Shown one piece after another: positions 1-13,084 of a stretch of 64,000 nucleotides of DNA; the first letter of the stretch is position 1, and every line of letters starts with the position of its first letter. The stretch covers positions 15,733,620 through 15,797,619 of the forward strand of contig NC_079423.1 in assembly GCF_026213295.1 (NCBI RefSeq). The letters are read 5' to 3'. This DNA is from Gadus chalcogrammus (taxonomy: Eukaryota; Chordata; Actinopteri; Gadiformes; Gadidae). Position numbers and translations under genes: made by a program. The notes under the pieces were generated by a model that had not been told where the DNA came from, made no database searches, and saw nothing but the letters and a program-made list of their open reading frames with translations.

Positions 1-1032
1 AGCCTGGCTCTGCCTCTTCCGCTACGTAGCAAAGATGGCTGCCGTTGAGTACGGGGAGTGTCCTTCGATCCACACATCAGGATTAGCCCGTTTTGTTTAT
101 GGCATCCGGGTCCTTGAAGTATGCTTCTTTTCGCCGGATCTTACTCAAATTTTGGCTAGTAAGTACGGACAGTACGGGTATTGGAACGCGGCACAGGTTC
201 GAGCGTGTGCATGGGTTGAATTGCGTTAATTGTCTTGGAACACTCCCATTCAGAATGCATTGGTTTACATTTCGTTCTGTGTAACACGCAAAAAGTCGGA
301 CTATCGTGCTCTGGAACACGCTTCAATAGATAACGTTCGTGCGCAGGAGCACGCTATCACGTGATACCGGGTTGGACCGTCGGATTGTTCCCACATTTCC
401 TGGCTGTTGTACAAGTCAACAAATGCTGAATCCTTGAGCAAATTTGACACCTCACTGCCGCTTAAACACAGCCTGTCCGCTACAGGCCCATCTGTCACAC
501 GGGCTCCTTTCAAGTTTGTTGTCTTTTAAACGAGGGCATGGTTTCAGTATTTAGAGTGTGCTGTAGCCTCCAAACCAGAGGAACTCGGACTGCAATTCAA
601 TAAACCTGGTGTTCATATTCACAGAGGGAGAAAATCTTTCATTATAAACCGAAAAAACGAGAAAATCTATCATTAAAAAGTAATCTTGCAATCTGTTGAT
701 CATTGGGCCACTTAGCTGGAATTGGGGTGTGCATTTCTGGCTTTTCAGATAAATCCTCTGTCCCACCCATTGGCTACAGCTACAGTTTTTGTTCAACCGC
801 TCCCTTCTCATTTTATGGTTGACAGTTATAAGAGCACTTTCACCACACGAGAGAACGTAAAAATATCTTCAACCAATCCACCCATTAGCACCTCTTCTTT
901 TGATGTTGCCCACAAGAAGAACAAATACTCAGACCTCTGACCCCAAAGGGCTTCACCGAACTGTTGTCGACAGACCAGTGGCTGCCGGTCTGTGCGTGCA
1001 CACAGAGGTGACCATCGGGTCATCCATCCAGT
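1..1032. other. No gene recognised; CpG-rich first 260 bases
   Basis: An ATG at 35 in good context opens only a 64-codon frame that matches nothing I recognise. The first 260 bases are CpG-richer than the rest and could be an old mobile-element fragment or a first exon running off the window edge. From 260 to 1032 I see no splice-bounded coding segment and no repeat. Confidence 0.3.
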
Positions 1033-1197
1033 TTGAGCTTTAGAAGCTAGCCAAACGTTCAACAGATGAATAGCTTTAGAAGCTAGCCAAACGGTCAGCA
1101 GATGTTTAGCTGGAGGAGCTAGCCAAACAGTCAGCAGATGGCCAAACGGTCAGCAGATGTTTAGCTGTAGGAGCTAGCCGAACGATGAGTGGATGTG
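1033..1197. repeat. 36-bp tandem repeat (minisatellite)
   Basis: About four and a half units of roughly 36 bp lie in tandem. Each carries GAGCTAGCC or AAGCTAGCC followed by AAACGGTCAGCAGATG-like sequence. The fourth unit is shortened and the last has drifted. No frame through it looks like protein. Confidence 0.8.
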
Positions 1198-1955
1198 GAT
1201 GCGGGAGATGTTACATTTTCACACACCTGGACCAATAATGACAGGTTCACCTGTGTGTCGCAGTGGAGGTTGTGTGTTTTGTTCTGCTTGCATCGTCGAC
1301 ACTCGTGGGGAAAAAAAAGTATATCGTTTGTTTCGGTTGGGTTTAAGGTGTCTTGTTCCTTGGCTATAGGCGGTCAAGGGTTTGTGTGGAAGCTTTAGGG
1401 AAAGTCGAAACAAAGCCAAGGTTTGCTATGTATCCCGTTTTTCGGTTAAGCAGAATGTCGTTCAGGATGTCGTACCCGGCCTGTATAGAGTGTGATAGAA
1501 GGGGTCATTTCTGAAAGAAGGTGACAGTGGGAATTTGATATGAGAGAGGCCAACTTACAGCTAATGTTAACTGCTTTTGTGCATTCAAATTTAAGTGGAA
1601 CAAAACACACATTGCATTCTAAAAAACTTTAGAATGCAATTCTTTCGATAACATTATTGATAATGACCTTTGACTGTGAATACGTTGTCTTTCATGTTGA
1701 TCTTTACATACAATAATACAAATAAGTAAAACATGATATAGTCTTTCATCTATATCTATAGCTATGGATAAAGATATGTGTTTATGCATGTCAATATTGC
1801 CTATGTTTTGTACTTATTTTCCCACAGATGCTCTCCTAATCTGATCCCAGGAGAAACTCTACACTAGTAAGGGGCCGGTTACTCTGTAGCCTCTCGTCTT
1901 CATAGGAAAGAAACGAATGCTTAGAGAACAATTCCTCCACAATAAGGGCGCTGTA

Positions 1956-1958
<3 letters not shown>

Positions 1959-2024
<66 letters not shown>
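1959..2024. repeat. (TG)n microsatellite
   Basis: A run of about 33 uninterrupted TG dinucleotides. The sequence on either side (1200-1958 and 2025-2550) is AT-rich and I see no gene in it. Confidence 0.95.
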
Positions 2025-2025
<1 letters not shown>

Positions 2026-2574
2026 CACTTACACTGAGTCCATAGATAAATAATACTGCTTTGCAAATGGCTGTTCATAAACCTTCCACAACTTTGAAGG
2101 GCAACAATTTTTTGAAATGATTGCAATTTGTCAGAGAAAGTAGTGGAATGTTTGATGTAGTTAAGTTTCATCTTTTTGATCAAATTATTATTATAATTAT
2201 TATATCATATTATTTCATATCTAAAATAATTGTATAGACTAGACAGCTGGCAATATATTGTTCACAGCCGGAATAGGCATTACAATGGGAACTCATACTC
2301 TGTCGCACAGGGATGTACCGTTGTTACATCATATATTGTGCGCAACAATTAATATCTTCCAACAACTTCACTATCTATACAGTACTGGGTAACCGATATG
2401 CTCAACATTGGTATCGACATTTGGATCCAGTGTCATGGCCGCCTTTGTTTGGTGACCTCGTGTGGACGGTACATCGATACCTGCAGCCAATCAGGAGACT
2501 GGAGCATAAAGCAAAACCAAACTAGGTGGTGACTGTTGGGAAGGAAATAACAATGGCTGTGTGATTTTTGAAGG

Positions 2575-2580
2575 TTTATT
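2575..2580 (-). terminator. Possible b3gnt7 polyadenylation signal
   Basis: Read on the minus strand, this is AATAAA about 1.0 kb downstream of the b3gnt7 stop codon. It would give a 3' UTR covering roughly 2560-3598. Other A-rich hexamers lie nearby, so the choice is uncertain. A 114-codon minus-strand frame at 2807-3151 falls inside this presumed UTR and is not called as a gene. Confidence 0.35.
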
Positions 2581-3598
2581 TACAAACAGGATTCTTTGTA
2601 CAGTTTGATTCTCCTTTTACCGTATTTACATTGTTCAGTCTACTCATCCCCCCCCTAAACGCTTGACTCTAATCACTGAAGACTGCATCAGTTCCGTTGC
2701 CCACATTAAATTAAATATTACCCCCCCCCCGCAACCACCCTGTTCCATTACTAGGGGTTGTTTAAATTAGCAAGTCATCCAAAAAGTACCAGCAGTAGTT
2801 TTTAATTCACAGTTTCATTGTCAACCCTATTCCTAGTTTCATGTCAAGTATATCAGCAAAAAAATACAAATCTGTGGACAGCAAACACATTTGAACATAA
2901 ATCCAACGTCTGTCCCTCAATGTCAATATCAAGTCGTATTTCTTAAGGTTAAAAGAAGTGCAATGATGACCAACAGAAATAAAATCACTATAACCTTGAT
3001 TACATAGTGTGAATGGGAAGAGTGTGTATCTGACCGAATTGTATAGTGTGTTAATGTTTACCAGGTCTCCACTTCCAAAACCCAAGACTGGTAGAAACAC
3101 GAGGTAGGTAGGGAGACGATAGTGATTTTCTTCCTTTTCAACCGAGGCCATTTCCCTTCACCGGTGAGAGTCGAGTCTGAATTCAAGGCTATGTGCAAGG
3201 CGCTGCAAAAGTCCCAACATCTTGTGGAGCAGCTTAGAAGGAGGGTTTTGTGTCAATAATCCACAGAGAGTGGTCCTGGTACAACGTTTTGCCTCAGGAA
3301 AACGTTTTCAGAGTCCTTCAAAAAAACGCAAAAAGAAATGCAAAAAAAAAAGATATATATATATATTTACAAAACTCAATATTGTTATTATCAACATTAT
3401 TATTATTTACTCTGAATGCAGTGGATGCCACTAGATCACAACAACTAAGATGCACTTTCATGTTCTCAAAAAATTTTCTTTCTTTCCAGGAAACTGAAGA
3501 GTAACATTTGCATCCTCTCTCCATCCCTCATCACCTCCTCCTCCCGGGTCCCGGTTCAAGTCTCGTCTCGCTCCGTCTCTCGGAGCCCTTCCCGCTGG

Positions 3599-4859
3599 CT
3601 ATAAGATCCCCACTTTCCGCGAGCAGACCAGGTCACTGTTGACCAAATTCCACATGCGCAGCAGCTCTGCTGGCAGCAGCTTGTGCACCACGATCATGCC
3701 CTTAAAGAAACAGGGCTCTTTGTTCAGCTTGCTGGTCTTGTTTTTCACCAGGCCGAACGTCTTGAAGGCGTCGTGCTTGACGGGCGTCACCTGCAGCACC
3801 TCCAGGCACATGCCCAGGAAGACGTCGTCGATGGGGAACAGCTCCAGGGTCTCCGAGGCCCAGTGGAGCCTTCTCACCAGGGGGCCGTCCATCACGAAGC
3901 CCCCGCCACCGGCGTACGGCGGGTAGAAGGTCTTGTTGTACAGCGCCTCGGGGATGTAGTACTTGTTGCTCTTCCTCCGGATGGGCTTGGCCTTGAACAG
4001 CACGTCGCCCACCAGCAGCCCCTTGGCGTGCCCGCTGCCCTCCAGGTACTCCAGGATGTTGTCCACGCTCACAAACACGTCGTCGTCCCCCTTGAAGATG
4101 TAGCGCACCTGGCCGCAGTACGTGTCGAACCACTTGAGGAAGTGGGTCTCCTTCAGCGTCAGGTTGAAGAAGCTGTCCAGGAAGTCCCACTGGAGGATGT
4201 CCCCGTAGATGTAGTCCTCGAACTCAAGCAGCTTCTGGTGGTTGGCGCGCTCCTCCTCGTTGGAGGGCTTCCCCAGGAGGAACAGGGTCTTCACCCGCTT
4301 GCCCCGCACCGCCCGCTCCTTGCCCCACGTCCTGCGGATGACCTCGCGGCGGTCGTGCTGCGTGACCACCGACTTCACCACCATCAGCAGGTGGGTGCGC
4401 CCGCTGCACTTCTCCGGGTGGTTGATGAGCATCGGGAAGTAGCGGCAGTGGCGGTACGTGAGGAACTCCTGGAAGTTCCCCTGCAGGCCCTTGAACCAGT
4501 CCCGGCCGGAGATGTTGTGGTTGGGGGTGCAGTTGGAGGCGGTGACGTCCCAGGTGGCGGGGCTCTGACCCTGGGGGAGGAGAGGCTCCTCGGGGGTGGC
4601 GGGGGTGGGCGGGGCCTCGGGCGACGGCTCTTGCCGGTGGGCCTTCCAGAAGCTGTTCATGCCCTGGGAGGAGCCCCGGGGTGGGCCCACGCCGGCGGCG
4701 GCGGCGGCGCCGACGTCCGGCCGGGCCTGCCTCCTCTCCAGCTGGAAGGGCTCCCCGCCACTGATGGTGCCCCTCTGGACCACAGTCAGCGCCACCACGG
4801 CCAGGAAGAACATGACGCTCACACCCTTGTACATCCTCCAGCGGTCGCGCTTGATCCTC
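3599..4859 (-). CDS. b3gnt7: UDP-GlcNAc:betaGal beta-1,3-N-acetylglucosaminyltransferase 7, main coding exon
   Basis: Type II Golgi glycosyltransferase of the GT31 family. It adds GlcNAc in beta-1,3 linkage to galactose and helps extend poly-lactosamine and keratan-sulfate-type chains. Counting from the ATG at 4834, the protein is 411 residues, close to mammalian B3GNT7 (about 400). Visible features are a membrane anchor at about residues 4-20, an Ala/Pro-rich stem to about 95, the DDD metal-binding motif at 250-252, the PPYAGGGGF motif near 305-313, the [10 protein letters not shown] motif at 334-343, and N-glycosylation sequons at 101, 107, 224, 300 and 365. The family fit is strong throughout, including the RHCRYFPML and HPEKC region. 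The exon opens at an acceptor (TTGCAG) at 4860, and the frame stays open to it, adding RIKRDRWR before the internal Met. The start codon may therefore be split with the exon ending at 6235. Stop is TAG at 3599-3601. The exon is much more GC-rich than its flanks, which opens long antisense shadow frames. Confidence 0.93.
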
Positions 4860-4872
4860 CTGCAATGAACGT

Positions 4873-4983
4873 TTCAGAGAAGAGCAGAGCTTGAATATTG
4901 ATCGCGTTGTGGATGGAGGCGGTTTCCATCCACGCTAATTCACAGTGGAAGTCAAACACTCCCCAGTAACTAGTCTAACTCTC
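4873..4983. repeat. Direct repeat, copy 1, in the b3gnt7 intron
   Basis: This segment (starting near AAGAGCAGAGCTTGAATATTGA and ending near AGTCTAAC) recurs in the same orientation at 6041-6150. The two are clearly alignable with scattered substitutions and small indels. Copy 1 sits next to the 3' splice site of the coding exon. Confidence 0.8.
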
Positions 4984-5509
4984 TTCATAATGTCCACTTT
5001 TCTAATGTAGAAGTGGAAAAAAAAAGTCATCCAAAATACAATGTTTTTTTCCAGGTTAGAATTACATCGAATTTTCGCCCCCCAAAACATTGTTATTGAT
5101 TAGGTTTGTATGGGAAGAAGGGAAATTAGCATACTGTGCTTCAGGGCATGGCTAGTTTGAAAAGGCCAAGCACCCCGAATGTCAAAGAAGAGTGAATCAT
5201 GGCACTGAGAAAAGGTGAGCTTATCTCTGCTAGTAAAAAAACAAACATTGAGTTCCAAACTAATTAAGGAATGAGCTCTTTTCACAACAAGGCAAAGGAC
5301 CATGTCTTGTTCTTCATTTATTGTGCTGTAGGTAATTGTTGGTTTCTCTGTTTTGGTTCTCATAGTGAATCTTTGAGCTCATTGTCTGCTGCTTGCAATG
5401 ACTTGCCTATGGGGCCCCCCTCACACAATATGCCTTGGAACTCCATATTTGCATTGCCTTAAGGGGAAGACGTGTGGTTTAATCTATAAACTTTGAGTAA
5501 ATATCACAA

Positions 5510-5680
5510 TTTACGAGAAGAAGAAGACAGAAGGAGGAAAGCAAGAAAGAAAAAAAGAGGGAAATAAAGAAAGAGTAAGACTGAAAGAGAGAAATAATGA
5601 AAGAATGTGTGAGACTGAAAGAAAAAGAGAAATGAAGACAGAAAGTAAGAAAAGAAAGAATGAAAGAAAGAAAAGCAGAT
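5510..5680. repeat. Purine-rich GA/AAG tract in the b3gnt7 intron
   Basis: A degenerate run of GAAG, GAAA and GAGA words. It is low complexity with no protein signal. Confidence 0.7.
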
Positions 5681-6040
5681 AACTTAAATGTCAGCCTGAT
5701 TTATACATTGTGCAATGAAAAGTAGTCTAAATCAAAAATGCATCTCGACAACCATTCTTAAACAAGATGTTTAGAACATAATGTTGATTAGACACAGTAA
5801 GAAACACGAGGTAATGTGTTTGTTGTCCACAGATTTGTTAGTACAATTTCAACTTTGTGGAATAAACTGTGTATTTGATGTAGATCATTCCTCATTCTTT
5901 GATAGTGGGGTTAATGAAAAAGCTTAAAAAATCTATACCTCTCGTTTATCAGTATAATTTCAGACTGTACGTCAAATATAGGAATCGAAAACAAGGTTTA
6001 ATTATAATGTATATGTTTTTATTTTGCATTGAAAGTTACA

Positions 6041-6150
6041 CCGAAGAGCAGAGCTTGAATATTGAATGCGTTATGGTTCAAGGATATTCCCATACAAGTT
6101 AATTCACAGTGAAAGTCAAACACTCTTTCCCCAGTAACGTTAGTCTAACT
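6041..6150. repeat. Direct repeat, copy 2, in the b3gnt7 intron
   Basis: Partner of 4873-4983 in the same orientation, about 85 bases downstream (in transcript sense) of the candidate 5' splice site at 6234. The two copies therefore sit near the two ends of the same intron. Confidence 0.8.
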
Positions 6151-6234
6151 ATAATAAACTCAATAAATAAAAACAATAACAAAAAGTAATTGTAAGAGCT
6201 GAAAAACACGTTATCAAAAAATAAACGTACTTAC

Positions 6235-6330
6235 ATCTTCTGTCGTTTTCTGAACCACTTAATAACCACAATGTCTGCAAGCCGTTGGATAAAAACGAAT
6301 GATCCCGTTGCTAAGCACATAAATGAAGGA
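6235..6330 (-). other. b3gnt7: Candidate b3gnt7 first exon (5' UTR ending in AT of the start codon)
   Basis: On the minus strand the sequence CAGAAGAT is followed at 6234 by a consensus donor, GTAAGTAC. Joined to the acceptor at 4860 it makes AT|G AGG ATC AAG, so the initiator ATG would span the intron and the protein would begin [13 protein letters not shown]. The upstream limit of the exon is a guess. No transcript evidence is available, so this is a model and not an observation. Confidence 0.45.
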
Positions 6331-6399
6331 TGCTTAAGTTCACTCCTTTGGAAATAAACATAAAAACGGTGAAGATAACAGTGGCTGTGACTCTGAAGC

Positions 6400-6600
6400 T
6401 TGGCAGATCCGGAGAGGAGCGACCTCTTGCTCTGTATACGTCCGTCCCTCCGTGGGACGGCTGGGGAGCGCAGGCTCTTTTGAGGTGGCAGCCAGCCTTC
6501 CTCCCTTTACGTTCCCCTTGCGTCGTATGCAAATGAGCAGTCCGTTATCTGCACGGAGATCGTTAGCTGGCGGCGGCGCTCTATCCTAAGGGCAATTTAC
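6400..6600 (-). promoter_or_regulatory. Likely b3gnt7 promoter region with an octamer motif
   Basis: A locally CpG-rich stretch lies just upstream, on the minus strand, of the candidate first exon. It contains a perfect octamer (ATGCAAAT at 6527-6534), which is a POU-factor site. Promoter activity is inferred from position and composition only. Confidence 0.35.
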
Positions 6601-7319
6601 GTTGTCTAAATTGAGTTTAACTCCTTTTTTTAGGTTGACGGTCTCAAATTGCGCACTCAGTCATAGGTTTATTTACAGTTATTTAATATTTATTAATTTC
6701 ATTTGCCAATTAGTTGTAAAAAAAAAAGAGGCATAAAAAGAGGCAAATTATGATAATAAATGACTTCTAAGTCAGATCTGAAGGACTAAAAAGCCACCAC
6801 TTCTCAATTGTCAGTTTGAAGTATGATAAGGAAGTCAGCTTTATATGCTAATTAATCTACCCATCAGTAGGCCTACAGACCGTCAACAACCGCACTTAAC
6901 CCCTGGTCGGGGAAAAAACAGCTGTTCGCTGCCTCTTCAAGGCAGGGGCAAACCAAACAACAAACTAAATGTTCCTCTATGCTTCAAAACATAATTTTTT
7001 TTTTCTCCTTCTCACAAACAGCTGTGATCCCGAATCCCCCTCTTCCTTCTCCATTCTCCCTCACTCTGCGTTTCCTAGATCCTGTGGTCCATCCTTCATG
7101 CGGCCATGTGCATCCTGTTGCCCGGCGGCTGTATTTCCTCTGCGTGTGTTCACCCTGTTGCTCTGTGACTAAGAGTTGTGGCTGGTGAGATTGAGGAGAT
7201 ACGGTGCTGTCCCGTCTCTGAAAAGTGTGAAACACGTTTCTGTCTTTATACTCTCTCTAACGGAGCTCTCGTTGTTTTTATTTTGCTACACATGTCGCAC
7301 GCACATCGAAGCACACACA

Positions 7320-7358
<39 letters not shown>

Positions 7359-8077
7359 GCACGCACACACACGCACCATACCTTCTGTCCAGCTTTGCTT
7401 TGATCTGGACCTCTTTGTCATAAGAGCAGTGCAGTCACAGGAGTTTGAGCATGCGGTTTGATACACAACTAAGGAAATCAACGCAAACCAGAGGGAACAA
7501 AACCTGAAATTCCCCGTGAATGAATATACCCCCCCCCCCCCCCCCCCCCCCGTTGTAAACAGGAAACAGGAGCTAGTGTTCTGTTGAGAGAGGGACGGGG
7601 TGTTGTGGAGGCATCGTGTACACCGGTGAGGCGGCCCTCGTCCACGGCGCTCCGTGTTTGCAGGCGCCCCGTGTCACAAAGCCCCGCGCACGGCTCCCCT
7701 TCCCATAATCCCGCATTCCTGGGTTACCTGGCTCCCCCCCCCCCCCCACCCGGGCCCCTCCTGCTCAGGAATGAGGAAGTGGAGGTGGGCTGCTGTCGGG
7801 GGGTGGGAAGTGATAGGGGGGTAGGGACGGGGGGAGGACGGGGGGGGGCAGTGGGTAGTATTGCTTATACGAAGTGGAAAACCTCAGGGCTCAACTTTGG
7901 CCTGACATGAGCGCTCGCTAATCCTTTGTTGAAGGTAGCACACCTGAGGGGCGACAGGTAGAATTGCCTTACCCCCCCCCCCCCCCCCCCCCCTCACACA
8001 CACACACACACACCCTCCACCTTGACTTCCAGTCAACTACTAGCCCGGAAAGTAATGTGATCTTTGTCAAGGGTTTG

Positions 8078-8144
<67 letters not shown>

Positions 8145-11100
8145 ATATGTGTGCATGTGTGTGTGTATGTGTTTGTGCGTTTGTGTGTGTGCGCGTGCGT
8201 GCATGTGTGTGCGTGTGTGTGTGTGTGTGTAGTAAAGAGAGAGAGAGTAAAGAGAGAGAGAGAGATGTGTACACACTGAACTGTCAACATGCCTGTGATG
8301 CCACGCAAAAGCCTGGTGCCGTCCTCGCGTCTTCAGACCCCAACCACAGTTTCCTTCACAAAAACGTCATGGCGTTGATACAGCTATCTGCACAAGCACT
8401 TCATGGTTTTGACACGCACTGCTTAAGTCCTTCGACAGATCTATATTAACAAAGATTTCATGGATTTCACACACACTGCTTCAGTGTATTGATACATCTA
8501 TCTTCACAAGCTCTTCAGGGGATTAGTACACACTGCATGAGCTATATTAATGCTCTGTGTTTGGATATCCACTACCTAACATTTTCTTTACATTTCTGCA
8601 AAAAAAAAAAGTCTCATGGCTTGTGCAAAAATGTTGCACAACTCCATTTAGTCGTCGTTGAGTAATTTCCCCAACAACGTATGATTGACAGATTACAGAG
8701 GAAGGCACAGAGTGAGGCTGCCTTTTGAACTGATAAAGGCCATGTTTGGACAGAAGCTGACTAAACTGTTATTTCCTCTTAACGGTTCAAAGGCCTTAGA
8801 ACCGTCCTTATCATCAGTGCCCAACCACACCGACGCATAGCTGCCCGTCTCTGTAGTAGTGGCGATACTGACCAGAGTCAACCAGGCTGCATTCCTGCTG
8901 TCGTTTACGGGCGGCTTTTGGATGCTTTCTAGCGAAAGGTCAAAAACGGGGAAAGTGGAATTCAAAATGAGCCATCGTCTTTATATGTTTGGAGAGGGGC
9001 CATGGCCATTAAGCGAAGACGCTGTCGTAAAAATAAGTGGGCAAACCCTAAAGAATAGTGGTTTAATGGCCAAGGGAGTGCAATAACTGTTTCCATTTCC
9101 ATGCGATCAACATAGGCATCCTACTAAGGGGACTGTATCATCCGGTAGGCTTATCTTTCCATGCTAGCTCTGGACATTCCCATGTGTGATGTCACTAAAG
9201 GCGTCGATTTTGAAAGGGCTTGTTAGGGCATCAAGACGTCCAGCCTCGTGGTTAACAGAAAAATTGACGTTTTGTGGTTACAAAGGTCGGGCTCTGAAGA
9301 CACCCCCAACCCCCAGTGTTAGCAGAGAGGGGAGCCAGCTGCACAGGACAGGTCACTGTGATGGAGCGGTTTCATAGAACTAGCCGGGGGCTGGGGGCAG
9401 TCGAACGCAGGGCGGGAAACGTGTCTTCCCTGACCTTTTATCACTAGGTTGCGCCGGGCAGTCAACTGAAAAACACAGCTGGAAGCTGCCGCACCTGATC
9501 CTGGTGACAAGTTGAGGTCTTTGGTCTTCAAGACGTACCCTCATGTTTTAAAGAACTGCAGCATAGGAAAGACAATAAATGTTTTAACCAAAAGAAAAGC
9601 ATTTAAAGGCGTCCATGGAACTTTGTGTCGTGGCTAAAACATTGACACTGTGTTTGACAAACGTTCGGACAAACCCATTGTGGACGTGCAGCTCGATGGT
9701 TGAAGGTCTCCAAAGGCATGCCATAAATAAAAGCCTTTTTCAGAGGCCCTGTGCTTTAATCTTTCACCTTGCTGTGTGTCACCACGACCCCTGGATGATA
9801 GAGAGGCTGCCAAAGGTGACACCTGGTATACGTGCGTCACACCATCGTGTGCACCACCGACCTCACCCCCACCCCCCCACCCCCCCACCCTAACTCATTT
9901 CCTTTGAATTTGGCTGCAAAGGCCAGTTTGGCCACCAATCCAGTGTTTACTGCTGAGTATGCTCTTGGCTTGGCTGGTCGGGCGCCTTATCTCGTCTGAT
10001 CTTCGCATTAGGCAAAACTAACAGCATCCCTTATCAGTTTGACTCTTTATGTATACCAGGAAATGTGACTGGGTATACAACCTGACGATGTGACGTTTGC
10101 ATATTGTTTGTGAAAGAAAAAAAAATAAAGTGCACGATCTCACAAGAGCAATTACTGCTGAATGCATTCCTTTGTACCGCAGAGGGACCCACTGATAGAT
10201 GGAGAATGTTATGTCACCATGTAGGGATCTTATTCTCTTCTACCCTTTGCACTTCAATCATAGTGTATAGTCCACTCAGACAGTATTGTAACAGTTTACA
10301 AGACTGTTGTATACCAACCTTCTCTCTTAGCATTCAATCCTTTCCCATGGATAATTCAAGAGACCAGCATAAGTACTGTCAAGTACTGGAATATGAGAAA
10401 ATCCAAGGATGAGTTCAACACCAATTATTTAACATCTTTTCTGAAAGTTGGCATATGAAGGCACCGCCATTGATACGTCTTTAAGTTAGCAAGGCGTTGT
10501 TAACTGAGTTTATATGTATGTAAAGTACCAGAGGTGCCAAGGCGGGGAACTACACAGGTTAACTAAAACTACACATACTAATCAGCAATAACAGTATTGT
10601 GGAGCATTTAGTATAGTGCATTGATCTCGAGATAAGTATTGAGATCATTTGAGAGAGTATTTTCCAAAGAGGCTTGGCCTCAATCCAAAGGGTTTAAAGT
10701 TTTAATCAAAGTAATTATGATCGCTTTACTGCAATGTTTCCCCTTTGGATTGTGAAGCTATTACCTATTTCAATACCAACACAAAATACAATTCTCAATA
10801 AAAAGATACATCTGTTCAAGGTGGTCATCTTGGGCCAAATGAGCGTGTTGACGACGCGGTGCTGGTCTTGTGATAAAAGGTTGGGGGCCTGTTTATTGAT
10901 CCAGTGGTCCAGCTGCCACAGCTGGATCTTGCTGGCACCCCCAGCAAAGCAACTGATATGTCATCCTGAAGACCACGGTCACTTCAAACAAGTTCACTTG
11001 AAACCAACTTTTATTTTGTAGCCTAATTTACGGCACAGGGAAGTTAAATGGACTACTATGTTGGAATTATATTCATGAAAATATTTGTTATTGTTGATTT

Positions 11101-12392
11101 ATACATTTAAACATAAAATCCCATTGACTTTTATTAAGTTCTTTTGTAGTTTATTTACAACAAGGTCAAATCACATTGACTTTCATTTTGTTATTCAATT
11201 CCTGACAATGTAAAATCTCACTTTTATTTTGTAATTCATTTGACTCAAGGTACAACATCACTCGGAGGCAGCAACACACACAATAAGACAGCATTAACAA
11301 TCAACAAGGCATGTGCAAATGTGCTGCTGATTATGAAGACATGATTTAGGGTTAAAGTTTCTGTACCAAATTCACATGTAATGACCTGTGTTTCTACATC
11401 ACAATCTGGAGTCTAGCTTGACAAAAAGGATTTCAAACATACTTCATACATGTAAACAATTCTCACGCATGATACTTATACAAAAGTTGTTTTAAGGAGA
11501 GAATGTCATGATCTATTTCATAAATTCAACTTATGATTTAGAGGGGAATGAAATCTTGTACAACAGCCAATAGTTTGTCTCCGATGACCCCAGTCACAGC
11601 AGCTGGGCAGGGTTGCATAGCAACCGATGGCATCCATGTTTAAATGGTTTGTGGCTTGATTTAAGAGACCACCAGGGACCATTGGAACAGACCTTCCCAT
11701 CAGTCTTAAGAGAAACAAACTGAGCTGTTTACTGGCAAAGCGTTTCGCAGCCAATGCGCGTGACTTGGCTTCAATGATAAGCGTGATCTACAAAGACCCT
11801 TTCCTGAAAATAAAGTCGGACACTCTGCTACTCTGCAACTTTCCCTTTGGGATCTCTTTTGTGTATTTGTTTCAAGCCTGAGTTTAGTGTCAGCAATAGC
11901 ACAACTAACCTTCTATTGGTCTGTCTATGCACACATTTGATTCATTTTGTATTCAAAGAATTCACACCATAGTTAATTCATTCGATGAGTTGCTGTAACT
12001 GCAGCTTCTGGTCGGATTGTGAACTGTGATTGTTATGAATGACAAACACAAGACTTCCCAGCAGGGGGACGGTTTCAAGGGACGGATGGCTGACATCGCC
12101 TCAAATCAGGAAATCCTCAAGTTAGATATAATGTACAACATAGCTCCTTTGACCTGGAGACCTGTTTAAAGCAAACACACGCACGCACACACACACACAA
12201 ACACACACTTCTTATCTCAGGAATGGCAGGCGGCTATGTAAATGGCAGACTATAATACATAAAACACATAACAATGAATACAGACTCAGATATTCAAAAC
12301 AAGACGTGAAAGCCAAACCCACACACATTTCACTCGGTACGTTGCGGTTATGATAATATTAAAATAGCATGGAAGCTAAAGTAGAGAAAAAC
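6601..12392. other. Gene-poor spacer with simple repeats
   Basis: No splice-bounded coding segment was recognised. It holds an (ACGC)n array at 7311-7374, C-runs of about 20 at 7531-7551, 7737-7747 and 7970-7993, a compound GT array at 8078-8230 followed by GA repeats, and AT-rich unique sequence from 10.1 to 12.3 kb. A fragment at about 9160-9260 weakly resembles the dispersed repeat at 19.2 and 50.6 kb. The last armc9 exon could lie in the upper part of this spacer or just above it. Confidence 0.4.
8078..8255. repeat. Compound (GT)n microsatellite with (GA)n tail
   Basis: Uninterrupted GT to about 8143, then GT with CA/CG/TT interruptions to 8230, then GA-rich sequence. The Cys-Val and Thr-His frames through it are artefacts. 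Confidence 0.95.

Positions 12393-12439
<47 letters not shown>
12393..12439. repeat. (CA)n microsatellite
   Basis: An uninterrupted CA/AC run of about 47 bases. The flanks are unique sequence with no gene recognised. Confidence 0.95.
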
Positions 12440-12440
<1 letters not shown>

Positions 12441-13084
12441 AACAAACAGCAGATGAAGCTCCCATCGAGACGTGCATGAACGCATTCATGTGAAAATGGC
12501 AGAATGTTCCGTTGCTCGTAATGAGGCCTGCAGTGCTTCGAGCTGGATGTTGGATCGGGACCCCGCACAGAAATATGGTTCCAACCCCATAATTATATCT
12601 GCCCATGTCCCATCGCCACCTGGAACACAAAGCCAGGGAGACGAGGCAGGAAGCCACGGCCGATTTATGAATGGGCCCAGGGGGCATGCATTTATCACTT
12701 AACTAATAAGTGCGGGGTAATTCCCTCATGTGGGGCAGAGACCCCAAAAGCTGGCATTGTTGATAAAATACAAAACAAAAAAACAACACGATTTCAACCT
12801 ACAAGGCTCACCTTTCAGGAAACGATATAAATATCTAACGGCGCAGTACAAAACATGATGGTAGGAGGCGTCGAGGTGGAGGTGGAGGATCGAAACCTGG
12901 GCAAGGTGAGAGTTGGGGGGTGGAGGTGGGGGGGGGGTGGGGGTGGTGGCTGGTGGAGGTGAGCCGTCTTGTTACTGCGCTTAAGCCCAACGGGGTGTAG
13001 CATTACAGAGGAACTCGGTGGCGAGGTTGAAAGAGGGAGGCTCGCCGGAGCCACAATCCCATTCATTGTTTTCCACTCATCTTC

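Noticed and set aside
2807..3151. 114-codon minus-strand frame
   Set aside because: No recognisable family; falls within the likely b3gnt7 3' UTR.
3683..4894. 403-codon plus-strand open frame
   Set aside because: It is the antisense shadow of the GC-rich b3gnt7 exon and reads as low-complexity Leu/Val/His sequence with no domain.
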